Shown: in pieces, positions 19,409 through 27,180 of the stretch
How positions within the stretch are numbered: position 1 is the first letter of the stretch
Layout of the letters: each line of letters starts with the position of its first letter
Notes under the pieces: generated by a model
What the model was told of the DNA's origin: nothing
The model's input: the letters and a program-made list of their open reading frames with translations, nothing else
Databases searched by the model: none
Made by a program: the position numbers and the translations under genes
Assembly: GCA_021604865.1 (NCBI GenBank)
Contig: BQJU01000041.1
Coordinates: forward strand, 1-62,214
Length of the DNA stretch: 62,214 bases
Source: Saprospiraceae bacterium
GTDB taxonomy: Bacteria > Bacteroidota > Bacteroidia > Chitinophagales > Saprospiraceae
Direction: 5' to 3'

Positions 19409-19461
19409 CAAAGATACATTAAAAAAACCTTGGAAACTATAGCAGGGTTTAAAGTTTCCAA
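19409..19461 (-). promoter_or_regulatory. Promoter and operator of the efflux operon
   Basis: On the minus strand TATCTTTG (19409-19416) fits the Bacteroidota -7 consensus TAnnTTTG. TTGGAAACT (19430-19438) and AGTTTCCAA (19453-19461) form a perfect 9-bp inverted repeat, 14 nt apart, overlapping the expected -33 region. A repressor bound there would block polymerase, so it is the likely TetR operator. Confidence 0.75.
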
Positions 19462-19700
19462 AGTTTTTAGTTTTTTTTGATAGAAACGAAGCTTTTCCAG
19501 GACAAACGTCAATAAATACGGGACAAATGTTGATTTATTTTAGACGAAAGGAATTCACAAAAAACGATGAAAAGCCGATTTTGTCACAAAATTTTATTTT
19601 GACAACAATAAATCACACCATTAAAAACAACAATGAAGTGGTTAAAGACAGTTTATTAATTTCAAAAATATAGCGGAGAGCTTGTTTGGCGAATAGATTG
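19462..19700. other. Gene-free interval, no clear content
   Basis: AT-rich DNA between the efflux operon promoter and the stop codon of the nucleotidyltransferase gene. Apart from one AGAGCTTGTTTG motif at 19677-19688 I see no gene, terminator or repeat. Confidence 0.5.
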
Positions 19701-20312
19701 TTAAGGAGTCTTCCGTTTTTGCATGCGTTGCAAAAAAGCCTGCCATGCTGTTGGTGTATCCAGGTCGAGAGCAGCTGCGGGCAGGTCAATGGCTAACAAT
19801 TGATCCGAATAGCTTTTTAAAAGGGGCTTAGCACCTTTGTCACCTGTCAATTCCAGCAATTCAGGAAATAAGCGCCTATCAAATAAGACGGGTACACCAA
19901 GGGTTTCGCGATACCGGGCAGCGACTATTAGTGATTGGTTTTTACGCCAGGTTTCCAGCACCTGCTTCAGATGATCCACACCAATTAAGGGCTGATCAAC
20001 CAGAAGAAACAAGATCGCCTTCAAGTTTGGATGTTCCTTCAAAATAGCGGTCAATCCACAGCGTATGGAACTGCTCATACCTGAAGGCCACAATGTGTTC
20101 TCTACCCAGGAAAAATCCTTGTTTGACAATCCTTGCCGGATTTCGGTGATCCCAGCACCGAACACAACCATAAGGGGCCCTTCCTGAATATTTCGCGCTA
20201 AATCAATGGTCCGGTCTAATAAAGTTTGGCCATCGAACACCAATAATTGTTTGGGTTGGCCCATCCTGCGAGAAGCTCCTGCTGCCAATATTATGATACC
20301 AACTCCACCCAT
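19701..20312 (-). CDS. MobA/MocA-like nucleotidyltransferase
   Basis: A 203-residue GT-A fold NTP transferase. The N-terminal signature GIIILAAGASRRMGQPKQLL (residues 4-23) binds the nucleotide; LFLLVDQPLIGVDHLKQVL supplies the metal-binding Asp, and LGVPVLFDRRLFPELLELTG followed by DKGAKPLL completes the MocA-type pattern. Closest known roles are CTP:molybdopterin cytidylyltransferase (MocA) or the related NTP transferases of the CoxL/xanthine dehydrogenase maturation cluster. No molybdenum enzyme gene is nearby, so the exact substrate is open. It is transcribed alone. Confidence 0.88.
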   Translation of the reverse strand: MGGVGIIILAAGASRRMGQPKQLLVFDGQTLLDRTIDLARNIQEGPLMVVFGAGITEIRQGLSNKDFSWVENTLWPSGMSSSIRCGLTAILKEHPNLKAILFLLVDQPLIGVDHLKQVLETWRKNQSLIVAARYRETLGVPVLFDRRLFPELLELTGDKGAKPLLKSYSDQLLAIDLPAAALDLDTPTAWQAFLQRMQKRKTP

Positions 20313-20392
20313 TTTTAATTTTTAACTATTACTTAACTACTACTTTTCCAATCCGTTCGTTCTTGTACTAAGATAAACTAAAATTTAGACTT

Positions 20393-21112
20393 ATGATCAA
20401 ACAAATATCATTGATTACAATGCTTGCCTTGATGGTTGGCAGCTTATCAGCTCAGGACCTAAAAGGCATCTTTAATAAAGCAAAAGCCAAAATATCCGGT
20501 GAAGATTCCGGTGAAGTGGGCATGGGCCTAAAAGAGGCTTTGGAAGTAGGGGTAAATGATGCAGTAGATTTTCTTTCAAAAGAGGATGGGTATTACAAAA
20601 GTGTTTATAAAATCTTGCTTCCGGAAGAGGTCTTACAGGTGACCGGCAAACTTAAAGCTGTTCCCGGATTCCAAAACGTGGAAGATGATCTGATTGAAAA
20701 AATGAACCGCGCAGCGGAGGATGCCGCAAAAAAAGCGACTCCTATATTTGTTAGTGCCATCAAACAGATGACCTTTAAAGATGCCATGAATCTGCTCATG
20801 GGGGAAAAGGATGCTGCTACGCGTTACCTGGAAAAAACAACTTATACCCAGCTTTATGATGCGTTTAAACCTGTGATCATTGAATCATTGGACAAAGTGA
20901 ATGCACGGGAATACTGGCATTCCGCAGTAACGGCCTACAATAAGATTCCTTTTGTCAAAAAAACCAATCCTGAACTGGACGATTATGTAGCCAATAAGGC
21001 GCTGGTAGGTCTGTTTGGTGAAATAGAAAAGAAAGAGGCCAATATTAGGGAAAACCCTGCCGCACGGACCTCTGACCTGCTCAAAAAGGTATTTGGCAAA
21101 CAAGATAAATAA
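20393..21112 (+). CDS. DUF4197 exported protein
   Basis: A 239-residue protein with a signal peptide (ISLITMLALMVGSLSAQ). The body matches the DUF4197 family: GLKEALEVGVNDAVDFLSKE near residue 45, the YKSVYKILLPEE segment, and ALVGLFGEIEKKEANIRENP toward the C-terminus. It is nearly all alpha-helical and probably periplasmic. The biochemical function of this family is unknown. It is a single-gene unit ending in the long hairpin terminator at 21152-21182. Confidence 0.9.
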   Translation: MIKQISLITMLALMVGSLSAQDLKGIFNKAKAKISGEDSGEVGMGLKEALEVGVNDAVDFLSKEDGYYKSVYKILLPEEVLQVTGKLKAVPGFQNVEDDLIEKMNRAAEDAAKKATPIFVSAIKQMTFKDAMNLLMGEKDAATRYLEKTTYTQLYDAFKPVIIESLDKVNAREYWHSAVTAYNKIPFVKKTNPELDDYVANKALVGLFGEIEKKEANIRENPAARTSDLLKKVFGKQDK

Positions 21113-21151
21113 CTTCTGTAAGTGCATGCACCTACTTGTGCAATCAGGATC

Positions 21152-21182
21152 AACCCGGTATTGAATAGTTCGATACCGGGTT
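21152..21182 (+). terminator. Terminator after DUF4197 gene
   Basis: AACCCGGTAT (21152-21161) pairs with ATACCGGGTT (21173-21182). The stem extends inward by a T-G wobble and GAA/TTC to a TAG triloop. It is followed by GTTTGCTTTGTT and stands 40 bp past the stop codon. Confidence 0.85.
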
Positions 21183-21219
21183 GTTTGCTTTGTTCAACAA
21201 AATTTCAGGAGCAATTGCC

Positions 21220-21227
21220 TACCTTTG
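21220..21227 (+). promoter_or_regulatory. -7 promoter box of cvfB
   Basis: TACCTTTG matches TAnnTTTG exactly and lies 22 bp before the cvfB start, giving a short untranslated leader. TTTG boxes at 21184 and 21189 are a little farther upstream than the usual 19-21 nt, so the -33 element is uncertain. Confidence 0.6.
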
Positions 21228-21249
21228 CCGATAAATCAGATCAAAGAAT

Positions 21250-22086
21250 ATGGCAGCAATCGGACAATGGAATGAGCTGAAGGTGGTTAAAGAGCTTGAT
21301 TTTGGCCTTTATCTTGATGGGCAAGACCTTGGCGAGGTATTGTTACCCCGTCGTTATGTTCCTGACAATTGTAAACCGGAAGATATCATCAAGGTTTTTA
21401 TTTACCTTGATTCAGAAGACAGGTATATCGCCACCACCGAAAAGCCTTTTGCCTGCGTGGGGGATTTTGCATTGCTTAAAGTGGCCGCCGTCAACAATAT
21501 TGGCGCTTTCCTGGATTGGGGTTTACCCAAAGACCTTCTGGTTCCTTTCCGGGAGCAAAAGCAGAAAATGGAGGCGGGAAGGTCCTATTTGGTTTATCTA
21601 TATGTTGATGAAGATAGCCAACGCATTGCGGCCTCCAATAAACTGAATAAATTCCTGGATAAAACACCTCACGATTTCTCAGAAAATCAGGAAGTAGATT
21701 TGATCATTGCCAAAAAAACAGATCTGGGTTATAAGGCCATTATTAATGGCACACATTGGGGTGTTTTGTATGAAAATGAACTCTTCCAACCCCTTCATGT
21801 CGGCCAAGCTATTAAAGGATTTGTCAAAAAAATCAGGGAAGACCAAAAAGTAGACTTAAGTCTGCAAACTACCGGTTATGAAAAAATTCCAGATTTGGCA
21901 GAAAGCATCCTTCAACAGCTCCAATCCAATAACGGTTTTCTTCCAGTCAATGATAAAAGTTCTGCGGAAACTATTTATGCTCGTTTTAGCGTAAGCAAAA
22001 AATCATTCAAAAAAGCAGTTGGGAATCTGTACAAAAAACGGCTGATAACGATTGAAAAGGATGGTTTGCGATTGATAAAGCTCTAG
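21250..22086 (+). CDS. cvfB: CvfB/YitL-family S1-like RNA-binding protein
   Basis: A 278-residue protein of the conserved virulence factor B family. It has three S1-like OB domains: residues 5-65 (QDLGEVLLPRRYVP), 70-140 (VAAVNNIGAFLDWGLPKDLL, then VPFREQKQKM) and 150-210 (GTHWGVLYENELFQPLHVGQ, then AIKGFVKKI). A C-terminal winged helix (about 225-278, with AETIYARFSVSKKSFKKAVG) is typical of CvfB. Family members bind RNA and influence gene expression after transcription; the targets here are unknown. It has its own promoter and faces the TPR kinase gene convergently. Confidence 0.94.
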   Translation: MAAIGQWNELKVVKELDFGLYLDGQDLGEVLLPRRYVPDNCKPEDIIKVFIYLDSEDRYIATTEKPFACVGDFALLKVAAVNNIGAFLDWGLPKDLLVPFREQKQKMEAGRSYLVYLYVDEDSQRIAASNKLNKFLDKTPHDFSENQEVDLIIAKKTDLGYKAIINGTHWGVLYENELFQPLHVGQAIKGFVKKIREDQKVDLSLQTTGYEKIPDLAESILQQLQSNNGFLPVNDKSSAETIYARFSVSKKSFKKAVGNLYKKRLITIEKDGLRLIKL

Positions 22087-22111
22087 AAGTTTGGACAGCT
22101 CAGTAAGGGGC

Positions 22112-22152
22112 AAAAAAATTCCTACATCTCAGAAGGGACAAAGATGTAGGAA
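22112..22152 (-). terminator. Terminator between cvfB and TPR kinase gene
   Basis: TTCCTACATCT (22119-22129) pairs perfectly with AGATGTAGGAA (22142-22152) over 11 bp. Seven A residues at 22112-22118 give a minus-strand U-tract, so it best serves the kinase gene, though its stop is 190 bp away. Plus-strand transcripts from cvfB could also stop here. The remaining 22153-22341 shows no gene. Confidence 0.75.
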
Positions 22153-22341
22153 GAATTAAACATACTATGAGAAAACTTGAAACAAAGATAACCCTGTCAT
22201 CGGATTTAAAAAGGACCGTTTAGGTAATGGGGCATTTAACACTCTAAATGGTCTCAATTCGTTAGAATACGGAAACGAATCTTAAAAAAAACGGCCACTT
22301 TTCGACCTAAATGTACATTTGCAATGGATTTGCGGCTGGTA

Positions 22342-24255
22342 TTATTTGATCTGTATCTCCACAATCGGGATTTTTATTTCCACTCTTGTGCCTCTTGCTT
22401 CCCCTGTTGTTTTATTTTTCAGGTCAATGGTTTGGACCAATACTCCTTTATTTTTGGAATGGTGCAAAATCTGCAAGCGTTTCTCTGTGATTTTTGTGCC
22501 TTTGGAACGATGATTTTGATACCCGCCATCATTTTGTTGCAGCTGGCTGGCCTTTTCCCGGCCGATGCCATTATCTTCAACCACACACAAAATAGTATCC
22601 TCATCGAGTAGGGAAAATTTAACCTTGATTAAGCCATTTTTCTTAGAGCGGAGTCCGTGTTCAATGGCATTTTCAACATAAGGTTGTACAATCATGGTTG
22701 GTACACCAAGGATATCTTCTTCAATTTCGTCATCCACACTAATTTTATAACTCAGGCGGTCTTCAAAACGCAGTTTCTCATTGATATACAAGTAATCTTC
22801 TAAAAACTCCAATTCCTTTTCCAACGAAATGATTTCCAAATCGGAATAATCCAGGCTCTGGCGCATCAACTTGGCAAATTTGGCGAGGTATTTGGCGGCA
22901 GAATTCACCTTATTGGAAGTGATATAGTTTTGGATGGAATTGAGGGCATTGTACATAAAGTGAGGATTCATTTGTGCCCTTAGTGCTTTCAACTGCAATC
23001 GTGTAGCTTGCAATTTCAACATCTCTGCTTCCTGTATTTTCTTTTCGGCTTCATATTTTACCTCAAGCTCCATTTGCCGCCGCTTATTGATCTGTTCTGT
23101 GTATTTCTCAGCAAACTTATCGTGCATATTCTGATACTCATAGGCACTCTTGTAGTCGTTTAGCTGGGCATAGAAGGTTGCAATGTCTTTGCAAACACTG
23201 GAAAGCTGTTTATAATCTTCAATTTTGCTGGCGTATTCATAAGCCTGGGCGAAATGCTCAAGGGCTTCATCCAGCTGTTTGGATTCTGCATAAATACGGC
23301 CTCGCCAGTTTTCAATCACGGAGAAATTATAAAAATCCTCCTCGGAAATTTCCTTATATAAATGTTCTGCCCGATCAAAAAGCTCCAAGGCTTCCTCAAA
23401 GCGGTCTTTTTCCATATAACAATACCCGAGGTTACCATAAGCGCTGGCCCGTGCATGTTGGCTAATGTCATCATCTACATTGATGGCTTTGCGGAAGTAT
23501 TGCTCGGCATTATCCGGATCTTCGATTGCCATATAGCCTATGCCCACGTTCAGGTAGTGCCAGGAAAGTCTGGTACGCATGGGAATAGACTCACACATCT
23601 TTACAACTTTGAGATAGGCGCGTACACTTTTTTCGTGTTCGTCATCTTTTTCGTACACTTTCCCAAGACCGCTATGCACCAGGGTCAAAAAATAAAAATC
23701 TTTAATCTCAAGAGGTGTTCCCAGATCATTAATGGTTTTTTCAGCTTCCAGAAACAATTCAATGGCTTTAGAATAATTGCTGTAGTGGAGGTTTAAAAAA
23801 CCCTCTCTGCAAATCATCCTGGCTCGTAAACGCTCATCTGGAAATTTTTTCAGAATCCGGGCTGTCTGTTCCTGGAGATCAGCGGCCTGTTCCATGCGTT
23901 CCATGTTCATACAGGTGCCCGTATAGTCAATATATACCTCGGCGAGATCTTTAACTGTACCTCGTTCCTCCAGCATATCAATCGCTTCCAGAAAAGAAGC
24001 CTCGGCGGCAGAGAAGTTATAGAGTTGATTTTCAATGATGGCTGTGCGCAGCAGATAATTCAACCGAAAGTCCGGATAATCAAATTCCTCCAGTAGTTGC
24101 TGCTGTTCGACTAATAATTCGCGCCCTCGCCCTACCTGTGTAAATGCATAATGCCCTGTCAGCTGATCGATCAAAAGAAGCCGTTGTAAGGGATCTTTCT
24201 GCTGATTCAGTTTGTATTCCAAATGATGTACAGATGTTTCTACAGGGCTTGTCAT
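22342..24255 (-). CDS. Cytoplasmic TPR-domain LytS-type histidine kinase
   Basis: A protein of about 637 residues. Residues 1-380 are tandem TPR helices (for example ASAYGNLGYCYMEKDRFEEA and YNFSVIENWRGRIYAESKQL). A coiled coil spans about 385-420. The His_kinase phosphoacceptor box (LRAQMNPHFMYNALNSIQNY, His near 428) and the ATPase domain with PYVENAIEHGLRSK (N box) and VEDNGIGREK (G box) follow. There is no signal peptide or membrane helix, so it should sense a cytoplasmic ligand through the TPRs. The first true ATG is at 24255; the frame is open a little further but begins with TTG. The LytTR regulator encoded 405 bp upstream is its probable partner, with a peptide gene between them. Confidence 0.93.
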   Translation of the reverse strand: MTSPVETSVHHLEYKLNQQKDPLQRLLLIDQLTGHYAFTQVGRGRELLVEQQQLLEEFDYPDFRLNYLLRTAIIENQLYNFSAAEASFLEAIDMLEERGTVKDLAEVYIDYTGTCMNMERMEQAADLQEQTARILKKFPDERLRARMICREGFLNLHYSNYSKAIELFLEAEKTINDLGTPLEIKDFYFLTLVHSGLGKVYEKDDEHEKSVRAYLKVVKMCESIPMRTRLSWHYLNVGIGYMAIEDPDNAEQYFRKAINVDDDISQHARASAYGNLGYCYMEKDRFEEALELFDRAEHLYKEISEEDFYNFSVIENWRGRIYAESKQLDEALEHFAQAYEYASKIEDYKQLSSVCKDIATFYAQLNDYKSAYEYQNMHDKFAEKYTEQINKRRQMELEVKYEAEKKIQEAEMLKLQATRLQLKALRAQMNPHFMYNALNSIQNYITSNKVNSAAKYLAKFAKLMRQSLDYSDLEIISLEKELEFLEDYLYINEKLRFEDRLSYKISVDDEIEEDILGVPTMIVQPYVENAIEHGLRSKKNGLIKVKFSLLDEDTILCVVEDNGIGREKASQLQQNDGGYQNHRSKGTKITEKRLQILHHSKNKGVLVQTIDLKNKTTGEARGTRVEIKIPIVEIQIK

Positions 24256-24278
24256 AAGCAAATAAGGCAAAATATAAA

Positions 24279-24309
24279 AGGACTACACTCTGCAATAGAA
24301 TGTAGTCCT
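24279..24309 (-). terminator. Terminator after the Gly-Gly peptide gene
   Basis: AGGACTACA (24279-24287) pairs with TGTAGTCCT (24301-24309) over 9 bp. On the minus strand it is followed by a T-rich TTTTATATTTT run. It separates the small peptide gene from the kinase gene, so the peptide has its own transcript. Confidence 0.82.
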
Positions 24310-24338
24310 CCTTAAATTTATAATTTAAAAACAATCCT

Positions 24339-24494
24339 TTACTGAGGCACTATACCTCCAAGGCCATTGTTCCACTTTTTCTTTTTCTTGTCATCCTTAC
24401 CCCCAACAATCTTTTTCATATCCTTCTTCTTGAGGGTTTTAAGATCTTTTTTCAGATCGTCAAGGTTCTTTTTCGGTTTCCCCATAGTATCCAT
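24339..24494 (-). CDS. 51-residue Lys-rich peptide with Gly-Gly leader-like motif
   Basis: Reading the minus strand from ATG at 24494 to TAA at 24339 gives 51 codons: an N-terminal amphipathic segment (NLDDLKKDLKTLKKKDMKK), then IVGG, then a very basic stretch KDDKKKKK and the end WNNGLGGIVPQ. The pattern hydrophobic-x-x-hydrophobic then Ile-Val-Gly-Gly resembles double-glycine leaders of bacteriocin and natural-product precursors, giving a core of about 19 residues. A second in-frame ATG is at 24485. A -7 box lies at 24550-24557 and a terminator at 24279-24309, so it looks like a complete single-gene unit. It lies between a TPR kinase and its LytTR regulator. A signalling peptide is inferred; no C39 peptidase transporter is in the window. 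Confidence 0.72.
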   Translation of the reverse strand: MDTMGKPKKNLDDLKKDLKTLKKKDMKKIVGGKDDKKKKKWNNGLGGIVPQ

Positions 24495-24549
24495 TTTTAA
24501 ATCGATCCGGGATATTAAAATTATTTCTCACTTATGGGTAGTAAAAGTA

Positions 24550-24557
24550 CAAAAATA
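24550..24557 (-). promoter_or_regulatory. -7 promoter box of the Gly-Gly peptide gene
   Basis: The minus strand reads TATTTTTG, an exact TAnnTTTG match, 56 bp upstream of the peptide ATG. No convincing TTTG -33 box at the right distance is visible. Confidence 0.5.
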
Positions 24558-24659
24558 TATACAGTCCAGGCAAGTTTTAACTCTTGAACAACACATTTTT
24601 TTTCTTTAAAAGGGAAAAAAAAATATCTGTGTCTATTGGACAACAAGCAGATTTATTTT

Positions 24660-25418
24660 TTAAAGCCCTTCCTGTAGTCTTCGCATTTTTTCCATAAATG
24701 CCGGGCGACGACGGCGGGAAACCTCTATTTTGATCTCGTCATCCATGATCAAGTATCCTCCATCACCTTTTACAAATTTACGCATATAGTTCAGGTTGAT
24801 GACATGGCGTTTGTGTACCCGGTAGAAATTAAAGGGTTCTAATAGATCTTCGTAAGATTTGATGGTTTTTGAAGCGGTAATGCGTTCTCCACTATCCAGA
24901 AAGATGTGGGTATAATTATCCTCGGCTTCGAAGCGCACAATATCTTTAATGTTCACAAAATAAATCCCGTCCAGGGCCGAGATGCTCATCTTGGTGAAAG
25001 CATTGGGATTGTTATAATAATTGTTGAATACATCCAACCGTTTGTCGACCTTGGTATCCTCCCTGGGTTTAATTCTGGAGATGGCTTCTGTTAACAAATC
25101 CGGGTCGATGGGTTTGACAATGTATCCAATCGAGCTATATTCACAAGCTTTGATTGCATATTCCTGATACGCTGTAACAAATACAATTTCAAAATTAATG
25201 GGCCGGAGTTTATTCAACAATTGGAAAACCAATCCATCGGGCAGACTAATATCCAAAAAAGCAACATCCGGTTGTGCTGGCAGATTGGAAAACATCTCCA
25301 GGCCCTCAGCTACCGAGCCTGCCTCTCCGACTAGCTCAACATCCTCACAATGTTCGGCCAATAAATTTTTTAGATTATTTAGCCCATTGATTTCATCCTC
25401 AATAATTACTGCTTTCAC
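24660..25418 (-). CDS. LytTR-family response regulator
   Basis: A 252-residue regulator. The receiver domain (1-120) has acidic residues Glu7-Asp8, the phosphorylatable Asp56 in VAFLDISLPDG, TAYQEYAIKA and the Lys of GYIVKPID. The LytTR DNA-binding domain is at about 150-245 (YFVNIKDIVRFEAEDNYTHI, then ASKTIKSYEDLLEPFNFYRV and HKRHVINLNYM). I place the start at the GTG at 25418 (VKAVIIEDE), since the frame upstream is palindromic repeat DNA and the receiver begins exactly here. It is probably phosphorylated by the TPR kinase encoded downstream. The Gly-Gly peptide gene between them is a plausible target or signal. Confidence 0.92.
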   Translation of the reverse strand: MKAVIIEDEINGLNNLKNLLAEHCEDVELVGEAGSVAEGLEMFSNLPAQPDVAFLDISLPDGLVFQLLNKLRPINFEIVFVTAYQEYAIKACEYSSIGYIVKPIDPDLLTEAISRIKPREDTKVDKRLDVFNNYYNNPNAFTKMSISALDGIYFVNIKDIVRFEAEDNYTHIFLDSGERITASKTIKSYEDLLEPFNFYRVHKRHVINLNYMRKFVKGDGGYLIMDDEIKIEVSRRRRPAFMEKMRRLQEGL

Positions 25419-25429
25419 TACTGTATTGT

Positions 25430-25645
25430 TTTTAAGAGCTTGTTTTGAGATCGGCTTTTGTAGTCTCGGTTCAATCGAGATCAATTTTTTGATGACTGGG
25501 TTGGCTTGATGCCAAAGCATCAAAAGGCTTTTGAAGTACATCTCGGTTCGGCCGAGACGGACAAGAAAAGTAACGCAGTATCATCGAAAAAGTGATCCTT
25601 TGCAACCAAAGGGTTGGCCTCCAAACATGCTCGGAATAGAAATTA
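25430..25645. repeat. Palindrome-rich intergenic element
   Basis: Between the regulator and the K+ channel. It contains TTGATGC/GCATCAA around CAAA, TCTCGG/CCGAGA around TTCGG, a related TCTCG/CGAGA pair, and a segment whose minus strand (GTTTGGAGGCCAAC, then AAAGGATCACTTTT) matches 55520-55560. It is therefore a dispersed repeat, not a gene. Confidence 0.65.
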
Positions 25646-25765
25646 ACCTTATTTGACAACATGTAAAGTTAAGTTAAAGCCTTTGAATAATGAAAAAAAC
25701 AGACGGATATCTAGGAAGCGGTACGATTTGCATGGGTACGGTCGTTGCGCTTACAAACTTTTAGA

Positions 25766-25773
25766 TAAATTTG
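25766..25773 (+). promoter_or_regulatory. -7 promoter box of the K+ channel gene
   Basis: TAAATTTG fits TAnnTTTG and lies 33 bp upstream of the chosen ATG at 25806. It supports the shorter start, because the longer frame from 25653 would begin upstream of the promoter. Confidence 0.55.
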
Positions 25774-25805
25774 TATTTTTTCGGCTTCAATCAACTGATC
25801 AAATC

Positions 25806-26663
25806 ATGGCAACCAAGAAAAAAAGTCAATTTAAACCTGATCCAAAAAAGGAATGGCTGCATGAAATCATTTTCGAAGCGGATACACGAATAGGCAGAAT
25901 ATTCGATATTGTTTTATTAATCATTATTGCTGCAAGTGTTATTGTGGTTGCACTTGAAAGTATGGAAAACCTGCATATCCGTTTTAGCAAGTTATTCCTT
26001 ATTTTGGAGTGGACATTTACCATAATTTTCACCCTTGAATACGCGCTCCGGCTTTACTGCGTATATGAGCCATGGAAATACGCCAAAAGCTTTTTTGGCA
26101 TTATCGATCTGTTGGCCACCTTACCGACCTATCTTAGCCTGGTATTTACCGGTTCCCATTATTTTCTGGTTATCCGGGTTTTACGACTCATGCGAATCTT
26201 CCGCATTTTTAAGCTGGGCCATTTTATGAAAGAAGGGTTCATTATTGTCGAAGCCCTCAAGGCTAGTCGTATCAAAATCACCGTTTTTCTCATCTTCGTT
26301 ATTTTGATGACCATCATCATTGGTTCCTTGATGTATCTCTTGGAAGGTGGACAAAATCCCAGTTTTTCAAGTATTCCCCGTAGTGTCTACTGGGCGATCG
26401 TCACCCTGACCACGGTAGGTTATGGTGATATCACCCCGGTCACCCCACTAGGACAATTGCTCTCTGCTGTAGTCATGATTATGGGATATGCTATTCTGGC
26501 CGTTCCTACGGGTATCGTTTCCGCTGAATTTATTCAAAAGAACAAAAAAGTATACTCTACCAATACTCAGGCTTGTCGCTTTTGTGGACGTGAGGGACAT
26601 GATAATAATGCCCAATATTGTAAATTTTGTGGGAATATTTTGAATGAACCGGAGGTGGATTGA
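25806..26663 (+). CDS. Voltage-gated potassium channel with C-terminal zinc ribbon
   Basis: A 285-residue inner-membrane ion transporter family protein with six helices (S1 about 30-50; S5-S6 about 155-245). S4 carries regularly spaced arginines (VIRVLRLMRIFRIFKLG). The pore loop TLTTVGYGDITPVTPLG near residue 200 contains the K+ selectivity filter TVGYGD. After S6 the protein ends in two CxxC pairs (CRFCGREG and CKFCGNIL near 256-278), the pattern of a small zinc ribbon. I start at the ATG at 25806 (MATKKK) because a promoter box lies between it and the earlier in-frame starts. It is likely a tetrameric K+ channel; the cytoplasmic ribbon may be regulatory. Confidence 0.93.
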   Translation: MATKKKSQFKPDPKKEWLHEIIFEADTRIGRIFDIVLLIIIAASVIVVALESMENLHIRFSKLFLILEWTFTIIFTLEYALRLYCVYEPWKYAKSFFGIIDLLATLPTYLSLVFTGSHYFLVIRVLRLMRIFRIFKLGHFMKEGFIIVEALKASRIKITVFLIFVILMTIIIGSLMYLLEGGQNPSFSSIPRSVYWAIVTLTTVGYGDITPVTPLGQLLSAVVMIMGYAILAVPTGIVSAEFIQKNKKVYSTNTQACRFCGREGHDNNAQYCKFCGNILNEPEVD

Positions 26664-26689
26664 GGGGAGTTGGTGAGTGGGTCCCTCTA

Positions 26690-27121
26690 TCACTGCTTAC
26701 GATTAGCACCTCGAACTCTAAAGGTTGCGAAAAGGCGTTTGACACTATATTTTCCACTTCCATTGGCCATGACCATTAATAGACCTCCGGTGATGGCAAA
26801 GTTTTTCATAAATGCAATGGATTCGACCCGCCGAAATTCCGGAGCATCATTCCAGAAACTATGCACAATAAAGGTAACCGGAACCCAGTAAAACAGTAAT
26901 AATAGAGCACCAAAACCTGATCGATAACCGATGAGCAATAAAATGCCACCAAGGATAAGCATGGAGATCGTCATCACCAGCAAAAAATCTTGTTTCCAGG
27001 TAATGCCATACTCTGTCATTAAGGCCTTGGTACTTTGAAAAAAGTTGATAGAATCATAGGCCTCCCAAAGAAATAAAAAAGCCAGGGAAACCCGCGCAAT
27101 CAGATCAATAATATCTTTCAT
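26690..27121 (-). CDS. DoxX-family membrane protein
   Basis: A 143-residue protein with four predicted helices (about 5-22, 45-65, 68-90, 108-125), matching DoxX: ARVSLAFLFLWEAYDSINFF at the start, ITWKQDFLLVMTISMLILGG, LLLFYWVPVTFIVHSFWND, and FMKNFAITGGLLMVMANGSG at the end. DoxX proteins are inner-membrane proteins linked to redox or thiol homeostasis, with no clear reaction. The ATG at 27121 gives the family start (MKDIIDLIARV); an earlier in-frame ATG at 27139 adds six residues. It is convergent with the K+ channel and lies 59 bp downstream of the flavoprotein gene on the same strand. Confidence 0.9.
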   Translation of the reverse strand: MKDIIDLIARVSLAFLFLWEAYDSINFFQSTKALMTEYGITWKQDFLLVMTISMLILGGILLLIGYRSGFGALLLLFYWVPVTFIVHSFWNDAPEFRRVESIAFMKNFAITGGLLMVMANGSGKYSVKRLFATFRVRGANRKQ

Positions 27122-27180
27122 AAGTCTTTGTTTAAACAATTAGGGGACAGCGAAGATAGGAAGTTCCGATAATCAGATGG

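Noticed and set aside
25419-25541. Upstream extension of the LytTR regulator
   Set aside because: The extra 41 residues are translated palindromic repeat DNA and precede the receiver domain, which starts exactly at the GTG at 25418.
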